From Deltaproteobacteria bacterium (GTDB lineage: Bacteria > SAR324 > NAC60-12), in assembly GCA_002685535.1 (NCBI GenBank), contig NYXK01000186.1, positions 75,591 to 136,741 on the forward strand: a DNA stretch of 61,151 nt. The letters run 5' to 3'. Both the position numbers and the translations under genes were made by a program. Of this stretch, positions 33,378 to 45,871 are shown piece after piece. The notes under the pieces are model-generated. The model did no database searches. It was given only the letters and a program-made list of their open reading frames with translations, and was not told where the DNA came from. How positions within the stretch are numbered: the first letter of the stretch is position 1; each line of letters begins with the position of its first letter.

Positions 33378-33751
33378 GATTGTGGTACAATGTTGCGATG
33401 GTGGGAGGTGGAGGTGCGGAGAGGGTCGCGAAACGAATACAGTGGAAGTGCGTTCCTTGCTTGGAGATAAAAAGGAGATAGGAAAAGGTGGAGGAATGCG
33501 TTGCATTCTTCATGAAATGCTGTCTCACGACCCTGACTCGAAGGCTTCGGCGAAGCTCGCTTAATCATAGTATTTCTACGCTACCGAGATTGGCAGTATG
33601 TAAATAAAAATATCCTCGATTCTGACAGACTGCAACGATCGGACTTGAGGAAAATCTAGTTGCCGGTCAATACCTGCAGAGTAGGGAGATTTATGCCAGA
33701 ATTGTAGGAAGGCATAGGCGAGGTGTTTCCCTCTTCCCGTCAAACTCTACT
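33378..33751. other. Intergenic, 374 bases
   Basis: Upstream of the small secreted protein gene; it should contain its promoter. Nothing else was recognised. Confidence 0.5.
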
Positions 33752-34805
33752 TTAAGAAAATGTGGTTATTTCAATCACCTTGCTTCTAAAACCCCTCAAA
33801 ACCCTCACATCAACATTAACACAACTTTCCCACAAAGCAACCTCCAACATCCACGGCGTCATCTGCACCACAAACGTAAGCGCACTGCAAAACCCAAAAA
33901 GCTCCCCCTCATCCCTCCCCATAGCCAAAAACTTACCCCTCTGTGGCCCAACACTCTTGATAATATTCCATTCATTCTCAGCAGCTCGCTGCTCATCCTA
34001 GGCCTGCATTTTATCACCAGAACCAGGGCTCGTCTTCTGGAGGTCTGATGATCGACGAGATTCCCTGTCTTGGCACTTCGTTCTAGGACAAGTAAGCGGC
34101 GACGCTGCATGGCCAAGTATTGCACTCGGCGACGACTAGCTTGATCATCTCATTTGAAATGAGCGCAAATCCAATTTTGCGCTTCGGATGCCATAGGAGC
34201 ACGGCGTGTCGGATTGCGATGTCCGCCTTTCTGGTGGTGGACAGTTAGATCTGTGGCATCTGGGTCGTGACTCTCGAAAGGCGGAGAAGCGCGAGTTGTA
34301 TAATTTCCAGGCGGGGATGACACGGTTGAGGAGTTGCAGTTTGGTGAAGAGGTGGGAGTGTATCTCGGAGAGGAGGGACGGCTTGGGGATGTCTTTGAAG
34401 GTGTAGGAGGAGAGGTCTTCTTGGGATTGGAGAGGTAGGGTGGTGGTGTTGCTATGAAGCGGTCGAGGCGGGTTTACGAGTTTTTGTATCCGGTAGAGTC
34501 CTGATTTGCACGTTAGTATGTTCAATCATCTGAATCTCATGCTTCCGGACAATTGGGATTTTGGTTGATACATGTCCCCGCCGTGGAGCTGGTATATGTC
34601 TTGAGTTTATGTCCATGAAAGGAGATGTAGTAGAGATTCATCATACCTCAATCCTGCCTCTAAATTAAATGCATAAAACAACCCATTGATAGAAGTAGCA
34701 ACAGCTGCGCAATGCTTCTCATCCGAGATATTCAGAGCTCCACATACCCCTTCAACCGTACTTCCACCAGCACCAATCGGTGGACCGGACCCTGTTTCTG
34801 GTTTA
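33752..34805 (-). pseudogene. Probable decayed multi-exon gene of unknown function
   Basis: Three coding-like blocks lie on the minus strand with splice-like borders but do not join in one frame. Block A (34805-34647) follows a branch and AG acceptor. It reads GSGPPIGAGGSTVEGVCGAL, then CAAVATSINGLFYAFNLEAGL, and ends at a GTATGA donor. Block B starts at 34500, after a perfect TACTAAC branch and an AATCAG acceptor. It reads well (DIPKPSLLSEIHSHLFTKLQ, LLNRVIPAWKLYNSRFSAF), then apparently continues in another frame (DIAIRHAVLLWHPKRKIGFA, LISNEMIKLVVAE). Block C (33997-33752) follows a CCTAG acceptor and ends FRSKVIEITTFS-stop. The A-B joint at consensus sites runs into a stop, and B itself seems frameshifted. 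No start exon was found. A poorly modelled functional gene remains possible. Confidence 0.35.
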
Positions 34806-35667
34806 CTATTTTGGCAAGATTAGATACTAGTCTGTCAAAGACCAGAGGTGTAAACATTAAGTTCAGTGACTTGACTCAACGAGACAAGCTTCCGCATTAA
34901 TCGATGAAGAATCTCATCTCAGATCCAATCCATACAGTTCCCACAATTGTCAAAAAATAATTTTTGAAGTGGAAAGCACAGCTTAAATCAAAATTTGACA
35001 ATGACTTGTATAACGCGATACCGTGGGTTCGAATCGCATGAACTGCCGTCCAGGGGTTCAGAGTGGGCGGTATCGGATGTAATGTGATGTGCAGATGAGT
35101 GGTCGAAGTTAAAGATTTAAGACGGTCCGGGGAGACGTGCTGGCAATGGAACGCGTCCAGGCATATTAACACAGCACAGTAAGTGGATCGACGACGCGAG
35201 AAATCTAATCGTCATTGGACGGCGTCGGCGTCATTGAAATCAATGGCTTGCATGTATTTTGTCAGGTACGATAACCAAGCTGGAAAAGGGGTATGTCAGT
35301 AACTGACTTAGCGGCTGGTGATTGTAAGCTAAGGCGAGCCGGTGGATGTTTACGTAGTCGAGTTGAGGCTGGAATAGGGAAAGAATTACGGCTTTTTAGA
35401 TTGATTCAAGTCAAGTCAAGTCAAGTGCAGCCCACGTAAATCATACATATTACTATATCCGCCTCGAAGCTTTGTTCAAAAGCAGAAATGCGGCCTGTCT
35501 GCCTGGCTGGCTACCTGCCAGGATCCTGTTTGTCGTTCACCCTCTCCCATGCCCTGTACGCCGAGTCTCCACAGCCTTGAGACTATATGCACGCTCAAAT
35601 TCCAGTTGCCTATCCTATTTGCTAACCATAGAAGTCCCGCATCATGTACTGAAAGGTCGGTGAAAGC
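34806..35667. other. Intergenic with a hairpin-forming segment
   Basis: No coding exon could be supported. The interval contains an inverted repeat at 35016-35075 and a TCAAG pentamer run near 35406-35426. It lies between the 3' end of the CET1 gene and the possible pseudogene. Confidence 0.45.
35016..35075. repeat. Inverted repeat CGATACCG / CGGTATCG with inner GAAC / GTTC
   Basis: Arms at 35016-35023 and 35068-35075 are perfect 8-bp complements. Inside, GAAC (35040-35043) and GTTC (35056-35059) can pair again. A GGGTTCGAATC string near 35026 resembles a tRNA T-loop, but the acceptor and anticodon stems cannot be built. Confidence 0.6.
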
Positions 35668-38086
35668 TTAGACAGCAGGCGTTGTTCTCGACAGAACACG
35701 CATATTGTCAAGGAAACCCTCGACGAGCGCTATATACTCGTTTGGCTCTCCTGCTGCTGCTTTCTGACCTTGGTCTCTGACTGCTGCTGTCAAGAGTTCG
35801 ATCTCGAGTTCGTGTTCTTTTGTGGTTTGATTGACGCCCTAGGATATGTTAGCAGAGGCGTCTTCGACAAGGTGATGAGATATAAGTTAGTACTTACATT
35901 GACTGAACTCGACTGAGTTACTTGCGTCAAGTCAATTTGATACATCGACTGGGTATAACTCAAACGATCCTTGTTCCGGTCCGATGAAGTTTTCTCTCCC
36001 AAGTCTTGAACATCGCCATCGAATCGCATCTCAAAATTGATACTGATTCTGCAGTCGAGGGGTGTCATTGGGCTGTAGATGTCAAGGTCGATGATGCGAG
36101 CTTTGATTATCTTGGCCAGTGGTTCGCCGGTCTTTTGATCGTGAGTTATCCGGACTTTGACGCCATGTCGAGGATTCAACTTCTCTCGGAGGGCTGGTGG
36201 TATCATGCCATGCATTGAAGGTGGAAGTGTGTAAAAACTGTCAGCTTCTCTCGAGTGTTTATACTTGATCTCGACTCTGTTCTTGGCTACTGCTTCCTGG
36301 TTGTTTGGGTGCGCCTGTCGAACTTGGGCATTCAGGAAATCGTTCAAGTGCCTATGTTGGCTCTGAGAAGATATTAGTGAAGCACATAAACACAGGATTG
36401 CGATCATACCTCTGTCATAGAACTTTGGAAGCCGACTCGCGAATTTTCCATAAGAACACACTCGGTCTTAACCGGTAAGCGATACCGCTCATTGGTCTCC
36501 TTGTCGACAATATGACCTAATTTGGCTTCGATTTCGATTTCCACACCTCTACTAGCGAGCTCTCCCAGATCACCACGAGATACAACATTCAAGAACAGAA
36601 AGTCTGCAACTTCTTTCGTCATGCCTTGCGCAGGCTTGATACCAGTGATACTCTCTTCCCATTTCCCTAAAAGTATCGAAGGGTGAACCTTCCCATCTAT
36701 AGCAGGCCGACCGGCTGCTTGATTTCCATTTGTGTCTGGCTGAGCGGGTGATGCATGGACGGGTTGTACAGCTAGCGGCTGCTTTCCATTCACTTTCGCG
36801 GGCCCGCGGCCTGTAATGCCTTTGTTCCGAATACTCTGCGCCCAAATCGGAGGTTCAGTGTATCTGATTCGCTTTTTCGCTGGTTGTTGTGGCGACGTGG
36901 TACTGATATGATGGTTTCCGTTGACCTGAGGTCGGCTGTCCATGGAGTCTGTACGGCGAGGCTCTTCAACGGATAGTTCACGATCATCCATCTTCCTCTT
37001 TCCCTGGTTATAATCCTTTTCGGACTGAGGAGTTGTAATTTCTCCCCTTGGCTGGCTAGGCAGACGAGTCTTCGGACTCACGCTAACGCTTCTTTCCCGT
37101 TCACTCTGCGATCTTCTTTGTTGTTGTTCACTAATGGAAGTTCTTTGGGAATCGTAACCGCTTGGAGTACTCGGTTGTCTTTGTATGGAAGGGGGCGCCG
37201 GAGGTTTGGGAGAAGTTTGTGGATATTGTGGAAAGGGATTTGGAGGTATGCTTCGTTGTGAATATGGACTCGAAGGTTGTGGATAAGCTCCAGAAGATTG
37301 TCTTTGAATTAAAGGAGGGCCGAGTGGCGTTCCAGGTTGAGACTGCTGAGATGGCTGACGGTGGTGCTGAGGAATTTGTGAGGATGGATATTGTGTTGCA
37401 GAGACCGGGCTATCTTGCTGGTATTGACCAAAATGCTGTTGATGTTGGCTGTTGGCAGATGTGGGTGTCGACGAGTGCGACGAGACGGATCTTTGGTGCT
37501 GTGTCGGAGGGCCTTGCTGTTGTTGCTGGTGATGCTGTTGGAGATATGGATGAGGAGCACCTGGTATACCAACTGGTGGAGTCTGTGGTGTAGGTGAGGG
37601 CTGGGTAAAGGAGTTCTGGTGGTGAATCTGCGGGGATTGGTTCGGCTGAGGGTAACTATCTCTTTGTTGAAGATGAGGTGGATAGGGGTGATGTTGAGCA
37701 GGGCTTTGTGGAGTTTGATGAGACTGAGGAAATGGGTATTGGCTAGTCGAGGATGACGGTGTATGTTGATACGGCGACTGTACAGAGAAAGACCTGGCAG
37801 GAGATCGCAAGTCATTGTGGGGTGGAGCTTGAATGGGCGGCGGTTGGGGAGGTCGTCCCTGGTAGTTTTGTTGATATTGAGTCGGTGAAGCATACGATAC
37901 TGATCCACCAGCACTGGGGGGTGCGCCGTAGTCCTGTGAAGGGTGTTTGCCCGGCGAGGCTCGTGGAGGGTGACTGTAGTCTCCGAAACTGTGCTGAGGA
38001 TGTGTTTGAACCGGCGTCACGGGCGTAGGAGCAGCTTGCTTGGAGCTGTCGCCGCCATCGGTATTGATGATTGAACGGAGGTCCAT
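35668..38086 (-). CDS. CET1: mRNA-capping enzyme subunit beta (RNA 5'-triphosphatase, TTM fold)
   Basis: Three exons: 38086-36410, 36362-35898 and 35838-35668; about 770 residues. The first 400 or so residues are Pro/Gln/Ser-rich and disordered, followed by basic KRKMDDRE and AKKRIRY segments. The catalytic triphosphate-tunnel domain begins near residue 460 (HPSILLGKWEESITGI). It contains the metal-binding strand E-I-E-I-E-A-K-L-G, then RLPVKTEC, VEIKYKHSREAD, the basic strand VKVRITHDQ and a second acidic strand CRISINFEMRF. It removes the gamma-phosphate from nascent mRNA 5' ends before guanylylation in the nucleus, and is essential in yeasts. The gene symbol follows the yeast name. Exons 2 and 3 are short and carry the second half of the tunnel. 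The long Gln/Pro head is typical of filamentous ascomycete versions. Confidence 0.9.
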
Positions 38087-39079
38087 GTCTGCGATTCGGT
38101 CTCCAGTGACTTGACCAGACCTGACCTGCCCCGACCAAGCGCGCCCTCCTCTGTGCTGTCCGGGCTATTGAAGACTCGAGACACTTGTTGACAAGGCGTT
38201 CATCTGTATGTAATCGCGATCCAGTCCTCCCTTCGTGGCGGCTCTCGAGTAATGGGATTATATTGCTGGCGCAAAGCGCAAACGGGGGGTCGAGACAAAG
38301 GATTCAGGACACACGACTTTACAGCGAGCGACGATGACAGGCGCGACAGGAACTTCGCAGATGTCGAAATGGTTCGCTGCAACGATTGACAATAGCTACA
38401 GGTACATGAAGGCGGCGGTGATGCTGGTGGCCGTGGAATCCAATGGCAGAGGCTCAGGGTGAGATGTTCTGGGTTGAACAGAATATCCTACCACCGAGCA
38501 TACATTTTATCTTGGCGGTTGCCGACCACCTGCACTGCACCTCACCTCCTTAAAAGATAGGCCAGGGCCAGCTACGTACACCAGCCGTTTACCTACCACT
38601 AGGCCCCCCATATGCAAGAGACACGTGAGAGCAATGATAGATATGTATGCGCCATGAATGGAGAGCCAGGAGATGAAGCTATTCAAAAATGCGTCATTTG
38701 GCAGAAGAAAACATCAATATCATCAAAAGCTTCCTATTCGGTGCTTGCAACCAAACAAACAAATTCATTTGGGCTTCGAGGAAAGGCTGACGGCCTCAGG
38801 CTGGCCACGGCAGCGCGCCAGGCTTGAATAGGAAAGGCGCATTGGTGCTCTAGATCAAAGCTGCCAAGCCTTCCGCGGGTTACGTGACGAGCTGTGCCTG
38901 GCCTGGCGAACAGCTGCTGAGTCGTAGTCGTGAAATCAACACCGAACCTCAAATCCCATTCTATCTCCTTCTCCAACAAACAAAACATTCAACCACCTCA
39001 ACCTCCAATTCTTGCGCATCCCTCATCAACAGAGGTCTCTCCTTTACATTGTTTCATTTTCTAGAACACGCCTTTGATC
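38087..39079. promoter_or_regulatory. Divergent promoter region between CET1 and RPN2
   Basis: About 990 bases between two head-to-head housekeeping genes. No coding exon was found; it should carry both promoters and 5' UTRs. The stretch before 39080 is rich in CA and CT, as is common upstream of highly expressed fungal genes. Confidence 0.5.
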
Positions 39080-42000
39080 ATGCCTGGCTTGACCTCAGCG
39101 TCTGGAGTGTTGGGCTTCCTGTCCGATGAGGAGCCCGAGCTCAAGGTCTTCGCGCTGCAGACCTTGAACGATGACATCGATACTCTGTGGACAGAGGTAG
39201 CTGGGTCGATTGGTCAAATGTGAGTTCCACCTGTTTTGATGGATTTTGCATAGCTGTTTGCTTGAAGCCTTACTGACTCGCCCCTTCAGCGAGGCTCTCT
39301 ACGAAGATGAATCCTTCCCCGAACGACAACTGGCTTCCTTGGTCCTGGCAAAGGTATACTATCATCTACAATCTTACAATGAGAGTATGACCTTTGCTCT
39401 TGGTGCTGGCGATCTGTTCAAGCTTGACAACGAAGGCGAATTCGAGGACGAGATCATCTCGAGATGTGTTGAAACCTACATTAGCATAACTGCCGCAAAG
39501 CACTCTGCCCCTCAAGCATCTGCGAAGTCAGGATCCCTCCCAACATTGGCAACTTCTTTCGCCGCTGGTGGAAGCGACCCAGCTTCTGCTGGTCTTACTT
39601 CTCCCACAACCCCGTTTTCACAGGCGACTCTACCTTCGAAATCCCTGCTTTCGAGGGCACCAACCGAGAACTTGCTGGAGCCATCAGGAACAGACGGTGG
39701 TGATTTCATTCCCGATCGACAGACACAAGTTGCGCTTCAAAAGGTCATCGAAAGATTGTTCGAAAGCTGCATGCGGGATGGAAGATACAGACAGGTCGTT
39801 GGAATCGCCGTGGAAGCCCAGAATCTAGAAGTGCTAGGCCGAGTCATCAAGCGTGCAAGCGACGATGAAAAGAAGTCGCGGGGAAAGCAGGCAGAGGGCA
39901 GTCCAGGGCCGACTGAAGAATTGATGGAATATGTGTTGGATATCTGCATGGGCGTTGTGCAAGAACGAAGTCTGCGAACGGAAATCCTGAAGTTGATCCT
40001 GGATCTGCTGAGCGAAATCCCGACACCAGATTACTTCTCAATTGCCAAGTGCGCGGTGTACCTGGATCAGGATGAGGAGGTCTCATCAATGCTTAAGAAG
40101 TTGGTGGTAAGTGCTCTTGGAAAGTATTGACCGGAACTAGCTGACTTTAAAAGTCTCACGAGGACCAAACTTCAATTGTGGTCGCATACCAAATCGCATT
40201 CGACTTGTACGACAATGGCACACAAGAATTCCTTGCGAAGGTTATCAAGTCTCTCCCTGAGCAGCCAGCCCCAGAGAGTGAAAATCGTAAGTGGGCGGTC
40301 TAAGATTTTTTTATGTTAATCTGACCATCAATAGCTACCGAATCTGACCAACTTTTGGGAGAATTGAACGACCGCGCAGGCGCACCGGCTCCGGACTCTG
40401 TTAACATTTCCGACAAGGAATACGAAACATACAATCGGATACGTGCAATCTTGGACGGCAGCGAAACCATCAGGTTGAATCTCGAATTCCTCTACCGAAA
40501 CAATCATACCGATCTGAGCATTCTGAACAAGGTCAGAGACAGCTTGGAGGGTCGAAACTCGATTTTTCACACTGCAGTCACTTTCTGCAATGCTTTTATG
40601 AACCAGGGCACGACAAATGACAAGTTCTTCCGTGACAATCTCGAGTGGCTTGGAAAGGCAGTCAACTGGTCGAAGTTCTCAGCAACAGCAGCTTTGGGTG
40701 TCATTCACCGTGGAAACCTGTCTCAGTGTAGAAAGCTTCTCGAGCCATATTTGCCACGCACAAACGCAATCGGCGGTTCGATTTTCAGCCAAGGTGGTGC
40801 TCTCTACGCATATGGACTTATCTATGCCAACCATGGTGCTGAGGCTCTCGACTACCTGAAGAAACAGTTCACTGATGCGACTGAGGAGGTGATTCAGCAT
40901 GGTGGTGCTTTGGGTCTTGGTATTGCAGGAATGGCTACTGGATCCGATGAGATTTACGACAGTCTCAAGAATGTGCTGTATACCGACTCTGCACTCAATG
41001 GTGAGGCTGTTGGTCTTGCTATGGGTCTCATCATGTTGGGTACTGGCAACATCAAGGCATTGGAAGATATGATCACCTATGCACACGACACCCAGCACGA
41101 GAAGATCGTCCGTGGTCTCGCCCTTGGAATGGCTCTCATCATGTACGGTCGACAAGAAGGCGCTGATGAGTTGATCGAGGGTCTTTTGAACGATCCCGAC
41201 CCAACTCTCAGATATGGTGGTATCATGACTGTCGCCCTTGCTTACTGTGGGACTGGCAGCAACAAGGCTGTTCGAAAGCTTCTTCACGTTGCTGTTAGCG
41301 ATGTGAATGATGATGTCCGGAGAATTGCAGTCATGAGTTTGGGTTTCATCCTCTTCCGCAAACCAGGCAGTGTTCCCCGCATGGTCGAGCTTCTGTCTGA
41401 ATCATACAACCCCCATGTTCGATATGGTGCTGCAATGGCTCTTGGTATTTCTTGCGCAGGAACTGGCCTTGCCGAGGCCATTGACTTGCTTGAGCCCATG
41501 GTCAAGGATCCAACAGACTTTGTCCGCCAAGGTGCTTTGATCTCGCTCGCCATGATTATGGTTCAACAAAACGAGGTCATGAACCCTAAAGTTGCTGAGA
41601 TCCGCAAGACTCTGAAGAAGATTGTCGGAGACCGACACGAGGATGCCATGACCAAGTTCGGTTGTGCTTTGGCCCTAGGTATCATCGATGCTGGTGGACG
41701 CAATTGCACGATTGGATTACAGACACAAACAGGAAACCTGAACATGGCTGGTATTGTCGGTATGGCTGTCTTCACCCAATACTGGTACTGGTTCCCATTC
41801 ACCCACTTCTTGTCCTTGAGCTTTACTCCAACATCTATGATCGGTCTCAATGACAACCTCGACATGCCAGCGTTTGAGTTCCACAGTGCAACACGACCCA
41901 GCTTGTTCGATTACCCACCTGAGCAAGAGGTCAAGACTGACGAGGCACCTACACTTATTGCTACTGCTGTTCTCTCCACGACTGCTCAAGCAAAGAGACG

Positions 42001-42645
42001 TGCTCAGAAGAAGGAGCGTGCTCAACGCCGTGAGAGCATGGATATTGACCAGACACCAACCACACCTAAAATCGGCGCACCAGCCGATGACAAGATGGAT
42101 GTGGATGAGGCAACCAAGGACAAGGATGGCAAGCCAGAAGAGAAGAAGGATGAAAACGAAAAGGATGCCTCACCAGCGGAAATCGCCAAGAAGAAGCTTG
42201 AGAAGGAGAAGGTCGGCTATGAATTGCAGAACATGTCTAGGGTCCTTCCAGCCCAACTCAAGTTCATCAGTTTCCCAGCCGGCCGCTACAAGCCAGTCAA
42301 GAAGGTAAGCTCAAAACCCATTCCTTGAAATCACGGTGCTAATAAATACAGCCAACTGGAGGTGTAATCCTAATGATCGACACCAAGCCCGACGAGGAAG
42401 TCGTCCTCATCGAGGAAAAGCTCAAGAAAGCCACAATCGAGAAAGCCGCCGCGCCCACAACTCTCGAAGACATGCGCACCGAGTCGTTCAACCTCCGCCG
42501 TCAAGCAGACGGTGCAGGCGAGGCTTCAGGAGCCGCAGCTGCTGCAGGTGTCCTGACCGCTGTTGATGAGGACGAAGAGGGTGCTGAGGAGGCAGAAGTC
42601 CCGAGGGACTTTGAGTACTTCACTGATAATGAGGACGAGTTGTAG
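39080..42645 (+). CDS. RPN2: 26S proteasome regulatory subunit RPN2
   Basis: Five exons: 39080-39219, 39290-40106, 40154-40286, 40335-42304 and 42352-42645; about 1117 residues. The helical N-terminal rod (SASGVLGFLSDEEPELKVFA) is followed by a disordered Ser/Pro insertion. The proteasome/cyclosome repeat toroid comes next, with GGALYAYGLIYANHG, GGALGLGIAGMATG, EAVGLAMGLIMLGTG and VRYGAAMALGISCAGTG repeats. The typical C-terminal module (YWYWFPFTHFLSLSFTPT) follows, then a long Lys/Glu/Asp-rich insertion with AKRRAQKKERAQRRES, and a final FEYFTDNEDEL. RPN2 is the scaffold subunit of the 19S base that binds RPN1, RPN10 and RPN13; the acidic tail is the known RPN13-binding region. All splice joints keep frame. 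Confidence 0.97.
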
Positions 42646-43824
42646 ATGGAAGTACCTGGGATGGTGAGGAGAAGAGAGAAGAGTGTAATTTTATACCGCT
42701 GGTGGAAAGGCGGAGAAGGACGTGGAGGCGGAGATAGTCTAGATGTAGATGTATAACAGCGAATCGAGCATTTTGGGTGCTGCATTGCAAGCACCCGCGT
42801 CGACACATTCTACTACATACTCAGATCATACTGAATACATACAATCCGATTAGAGACCGCCGGCCCAGGCCACCGCCGCCGACGCCGACGCCCAATATCA
42901 AGCCCACCCCCCATCCACCTGCATGATATCGCTCTAGCTATTCGACGCCAAATCATTACGGAGGGCCACAGAAGCTTATCTCTACCTACGCAAGGATCGA
43001 CATATCAAGTCGTCGTCTCCTTCCTCCGGGATACTCCACAGATATGCTGTATGCGGTATGGCCGATGTTTTTGCCCCACTGTTGATGGGAAGCGGACCAA
43101 TCGCACGCCTCTCTTCAACATCCCTTCATACATGCCCACTCTTGACTTTCACTCACTTATCAGTAATTGAGTTTCGCTGATATGGAGCAGCACGGAGGTA
43201 CATACTGGCCTCGGATTCGAGGATGAAGTGTTTGTCGGGCTGAATTCTTGTGATGGTTTGAAAAGATCGCAGTTGGTATTGGAACCATGGGCTGCATTTG
43301 GATGGATTTTGTCTGGAAGGTAAGATTACAATTCGGATCTGTCCTGTCGATTTGGACGTATTTTTCGATAAGCTTCGCTTCCGAACCCAAGGTCGCGAAA
43401 TTCAAAGGCTCAAGATAAGATGGAGATGTACAATTCTGCATTTCCGACCGTTCTGGCCTGTCTATTTGCCTCTTCTGGAAAACACATCGAACAGTGGCCG
43501 TTATGTACTACCATCATACATTGCAGGGTAGTACTGCATCGTACAGGGTATGCGGCTAGGATTAGATGCCCGATACATGGATGAGATGGAGCTCGAGCTC
43601 TTATCTTTCTTATCACTTATCATTCCTCTCCGTCGATGTCTACCTGCGTATCGAGATCCAGGGCCAAGTCCATATATGTAAGTCGAGCCTCTCACTCAGC
43701 TTTCTCTCTTTCTCTATTTGAATCGTTTCCTTCCCTTCGATTCCAAGAGCCTTTCATATCAAACATTCTCCTCCCTCCTCTCCCAATCTAAGCGGGACCC
43801 TCCTCTCCTCCTCTACTCCTCAAA
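42646..43824. other. Intergenic, 1.2 kb
   Basis: Separates RPN2 and the NCS1 permease, both on the plus strand. No convincing exon was found. A CT-rich stretch lies just before 43825, as expected for a fungal promoter and 5' UTR. Confidence 0.55.
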
Positions 43825-45871
43825 ATGAAGGCCCTTACCTCCCACCGCTACATCCCCACCACCGCGCAACTCAAAGCCCGCACCACCACCCTCTCATCCT
43901 GGAGACTCCCAAAACAGAAATCCACACTAGCACCCGACGATGTCTGGACAAACGAGGATATGGATCCGGTGAAGATCGAGAATCAGACGTGGACGATCTG
44001 GACGTGGATGGCGTATTGGGCAACGGATACGATTAATTTGGGGACGTGGCAGACTGCGAGTTCGATTTTGGCGGTCGGGTTGAGTTGGAGGGAGGCGATT
44101 CCTGCTGTGAGTTTATTGAATCTCGTCTAGCTGAAACTCGATTTTTTTGGTTTGAATGGTTGAGATATCGATGCGAGAGAAGCAAGCAAGCCAGCTTGAC
44201 GGCAGAACGTGGGGGTTTGGCTCGCTTGTCCCTTCGCATTGTAAACATACAAGATCAAGCATTCAATTCTTACTGACTTCCACCACAGATCGTCGTCGGC
44301 ACATCTTGCGTCGCTATTCCTGTGGTCCTCAACGGAGCTATCGGTGCCAAACTGCACATTCCCTTCTCGGTTGCTATCAGAGCCTCATTCGGTTACTACT
44401 TCGCATACTTCGCTATCATATCTCGAGCTATCCTCGCGATGTTCTGGCTGGGTATCCAAGGTGCTAGCGGAGCGCAGTGTATCACTGTTATGATCGAGGC
44501 GATATGGCCAAGTTATGCGAATATCAAAAATACGATTCCAGAGAGTCAGGGGATCACGAGTAAGGGGATGGTCAGGTAAGTCCATATCTCATTCCCATAA
44601 TGATTGAGATGCTTGAGCTAGAAGGAAACCCATTGCTGATCTGTGATGACAGCTATTTCCTCTTCTGGATAATTCAACTCCCCCTCCTCCTCATCCCACC
44701 CACCAAACTCCGCTACCTCTTCATCACAAAGCTCATCGCCGCGCCCATCACCGCCCTCGCAACCATGGGCTGGGCCGTCCATAAAGCTGGCGGCTCAGGC
44801 GACATCTTCGCCGCTAAAGCCACGGTTTCCGGCAGTACGAAAGCCTACCTCTTCCTCTCATGCATGTCCTCCGTAACAGGCACCTGGTCTACACTCGCAT
44901 GCAACATCCCCGATTTCTCAAGATACGCAAGATCCAGTAAAGGGCAATACATCCAATTGCCTGTGCTGCCTATTATCTTCACACTGTGCGCCGTCATCGG
45001 CATTGTGACCACCTCCGCCACAGGAATCATCTACGGGGAAGTAATCTGGAACCCCCTCGACATCGTCGCCAAATGGCTCGAAAACGGCTCCGGCGGACGA
45101 GCAGCCGCCTTCTTCGCCGCAACGAGCTGGTACATCGCCCAAGTCGGCACTAACATCACCGCGAATTCCATCTCCGCCGCCAATGATCTCACCGTGCTCT
45201 TCCCCAGATGGATCAACATCCAGCGCGGCTGCGTCATCGCCGCCATCGTCGGAGGCTGGGTCATCGTGCCGTGGAAAATCTTGTCGTCTGCGCAGACGTT
45301 CCTTGCGTTCATGGGTGGATATGCGGTGTTCCTCGCCCCGATTGCGGGGATATTGTGTTCGGATTATTGGATGGTGAAGAAACAGCATATTGATGTTCCA
45401 GCGCTGTATGATCCCCGAGGCAGATATGGGTATCGCTATGGCACGAATTGGATTGCGCTTTTCACGATGCTGATCTCCGTTGGCCCGAATCTGCCTGGGT
45501 TGGCGAGAAGTATCAATCCGACTGGGGTGAGCATTTCGAATGGAGCGAGGAATCTGTTTACGTTTGATTGGCTGTTTGGGTTTGTGGTTAGCGTGTTTCT
45601 TTATACGGTATTGAGTTTGATCTTCCCGCAGAAGGGGAGTCTGGTCGAGAGGACGGTTTATGGGCCGGAGAGTGTGTTGGTGGGCGTTAGTGATGTGGAG
45701 AGTGTGTCGGCTGGAGATGCGGGTGAGCGAGGGGGTGAAAGTGTGGAGGAGGGGAAGGAGCATCATGGGAAGGATTTTGGGAATGTGGATGCGGTTGATG
45801 TTGGGACGGAGTGGCATACGCATAAGCATGAGAAGCATATGAGTGAGAAGTCGGCAGTGGAGAAGATGTAA
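43825..45871 (+). CDS. NCS1 nucleobase:cation symporter (uracil/allantoin permease type)
   Basis: Three exons: 43825-44106, 44289-44575 and 44653-45871; 595 residues. It has the fungal Fur-type N-terminus (W-x-N-E-D-M-D-P), a first helix with WMAYWATDTINLGTWQ, the FGYYFAYFAIISR and WLGIQGASGAQC helices, GTWSTLACNIPDFSRYA, and the QVGTNITANSISAANDL loop that forms part of the substrate site. About twelve membrane segments can be counted. The cytosolic C-terminus is acidic and ends in a His-rich HTHKHEKHMS. Fur-type permeases import uracil, allantoin, uric acid or their analogues at the plasma membrane with protons. The substrate cannot be fixed here, although the length and C-tail fit the Fur branch. 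The promoter lies in the 1.2-kb space upstream. Confidence 0.93.

Noticed and set aside
35011-35075. Possible tRNA, suggested by GGGTTCGAATC
   Set aside because: The T-stem has a mismatch and neither acceptor, D nor anticodon stems can be formed on either strand.
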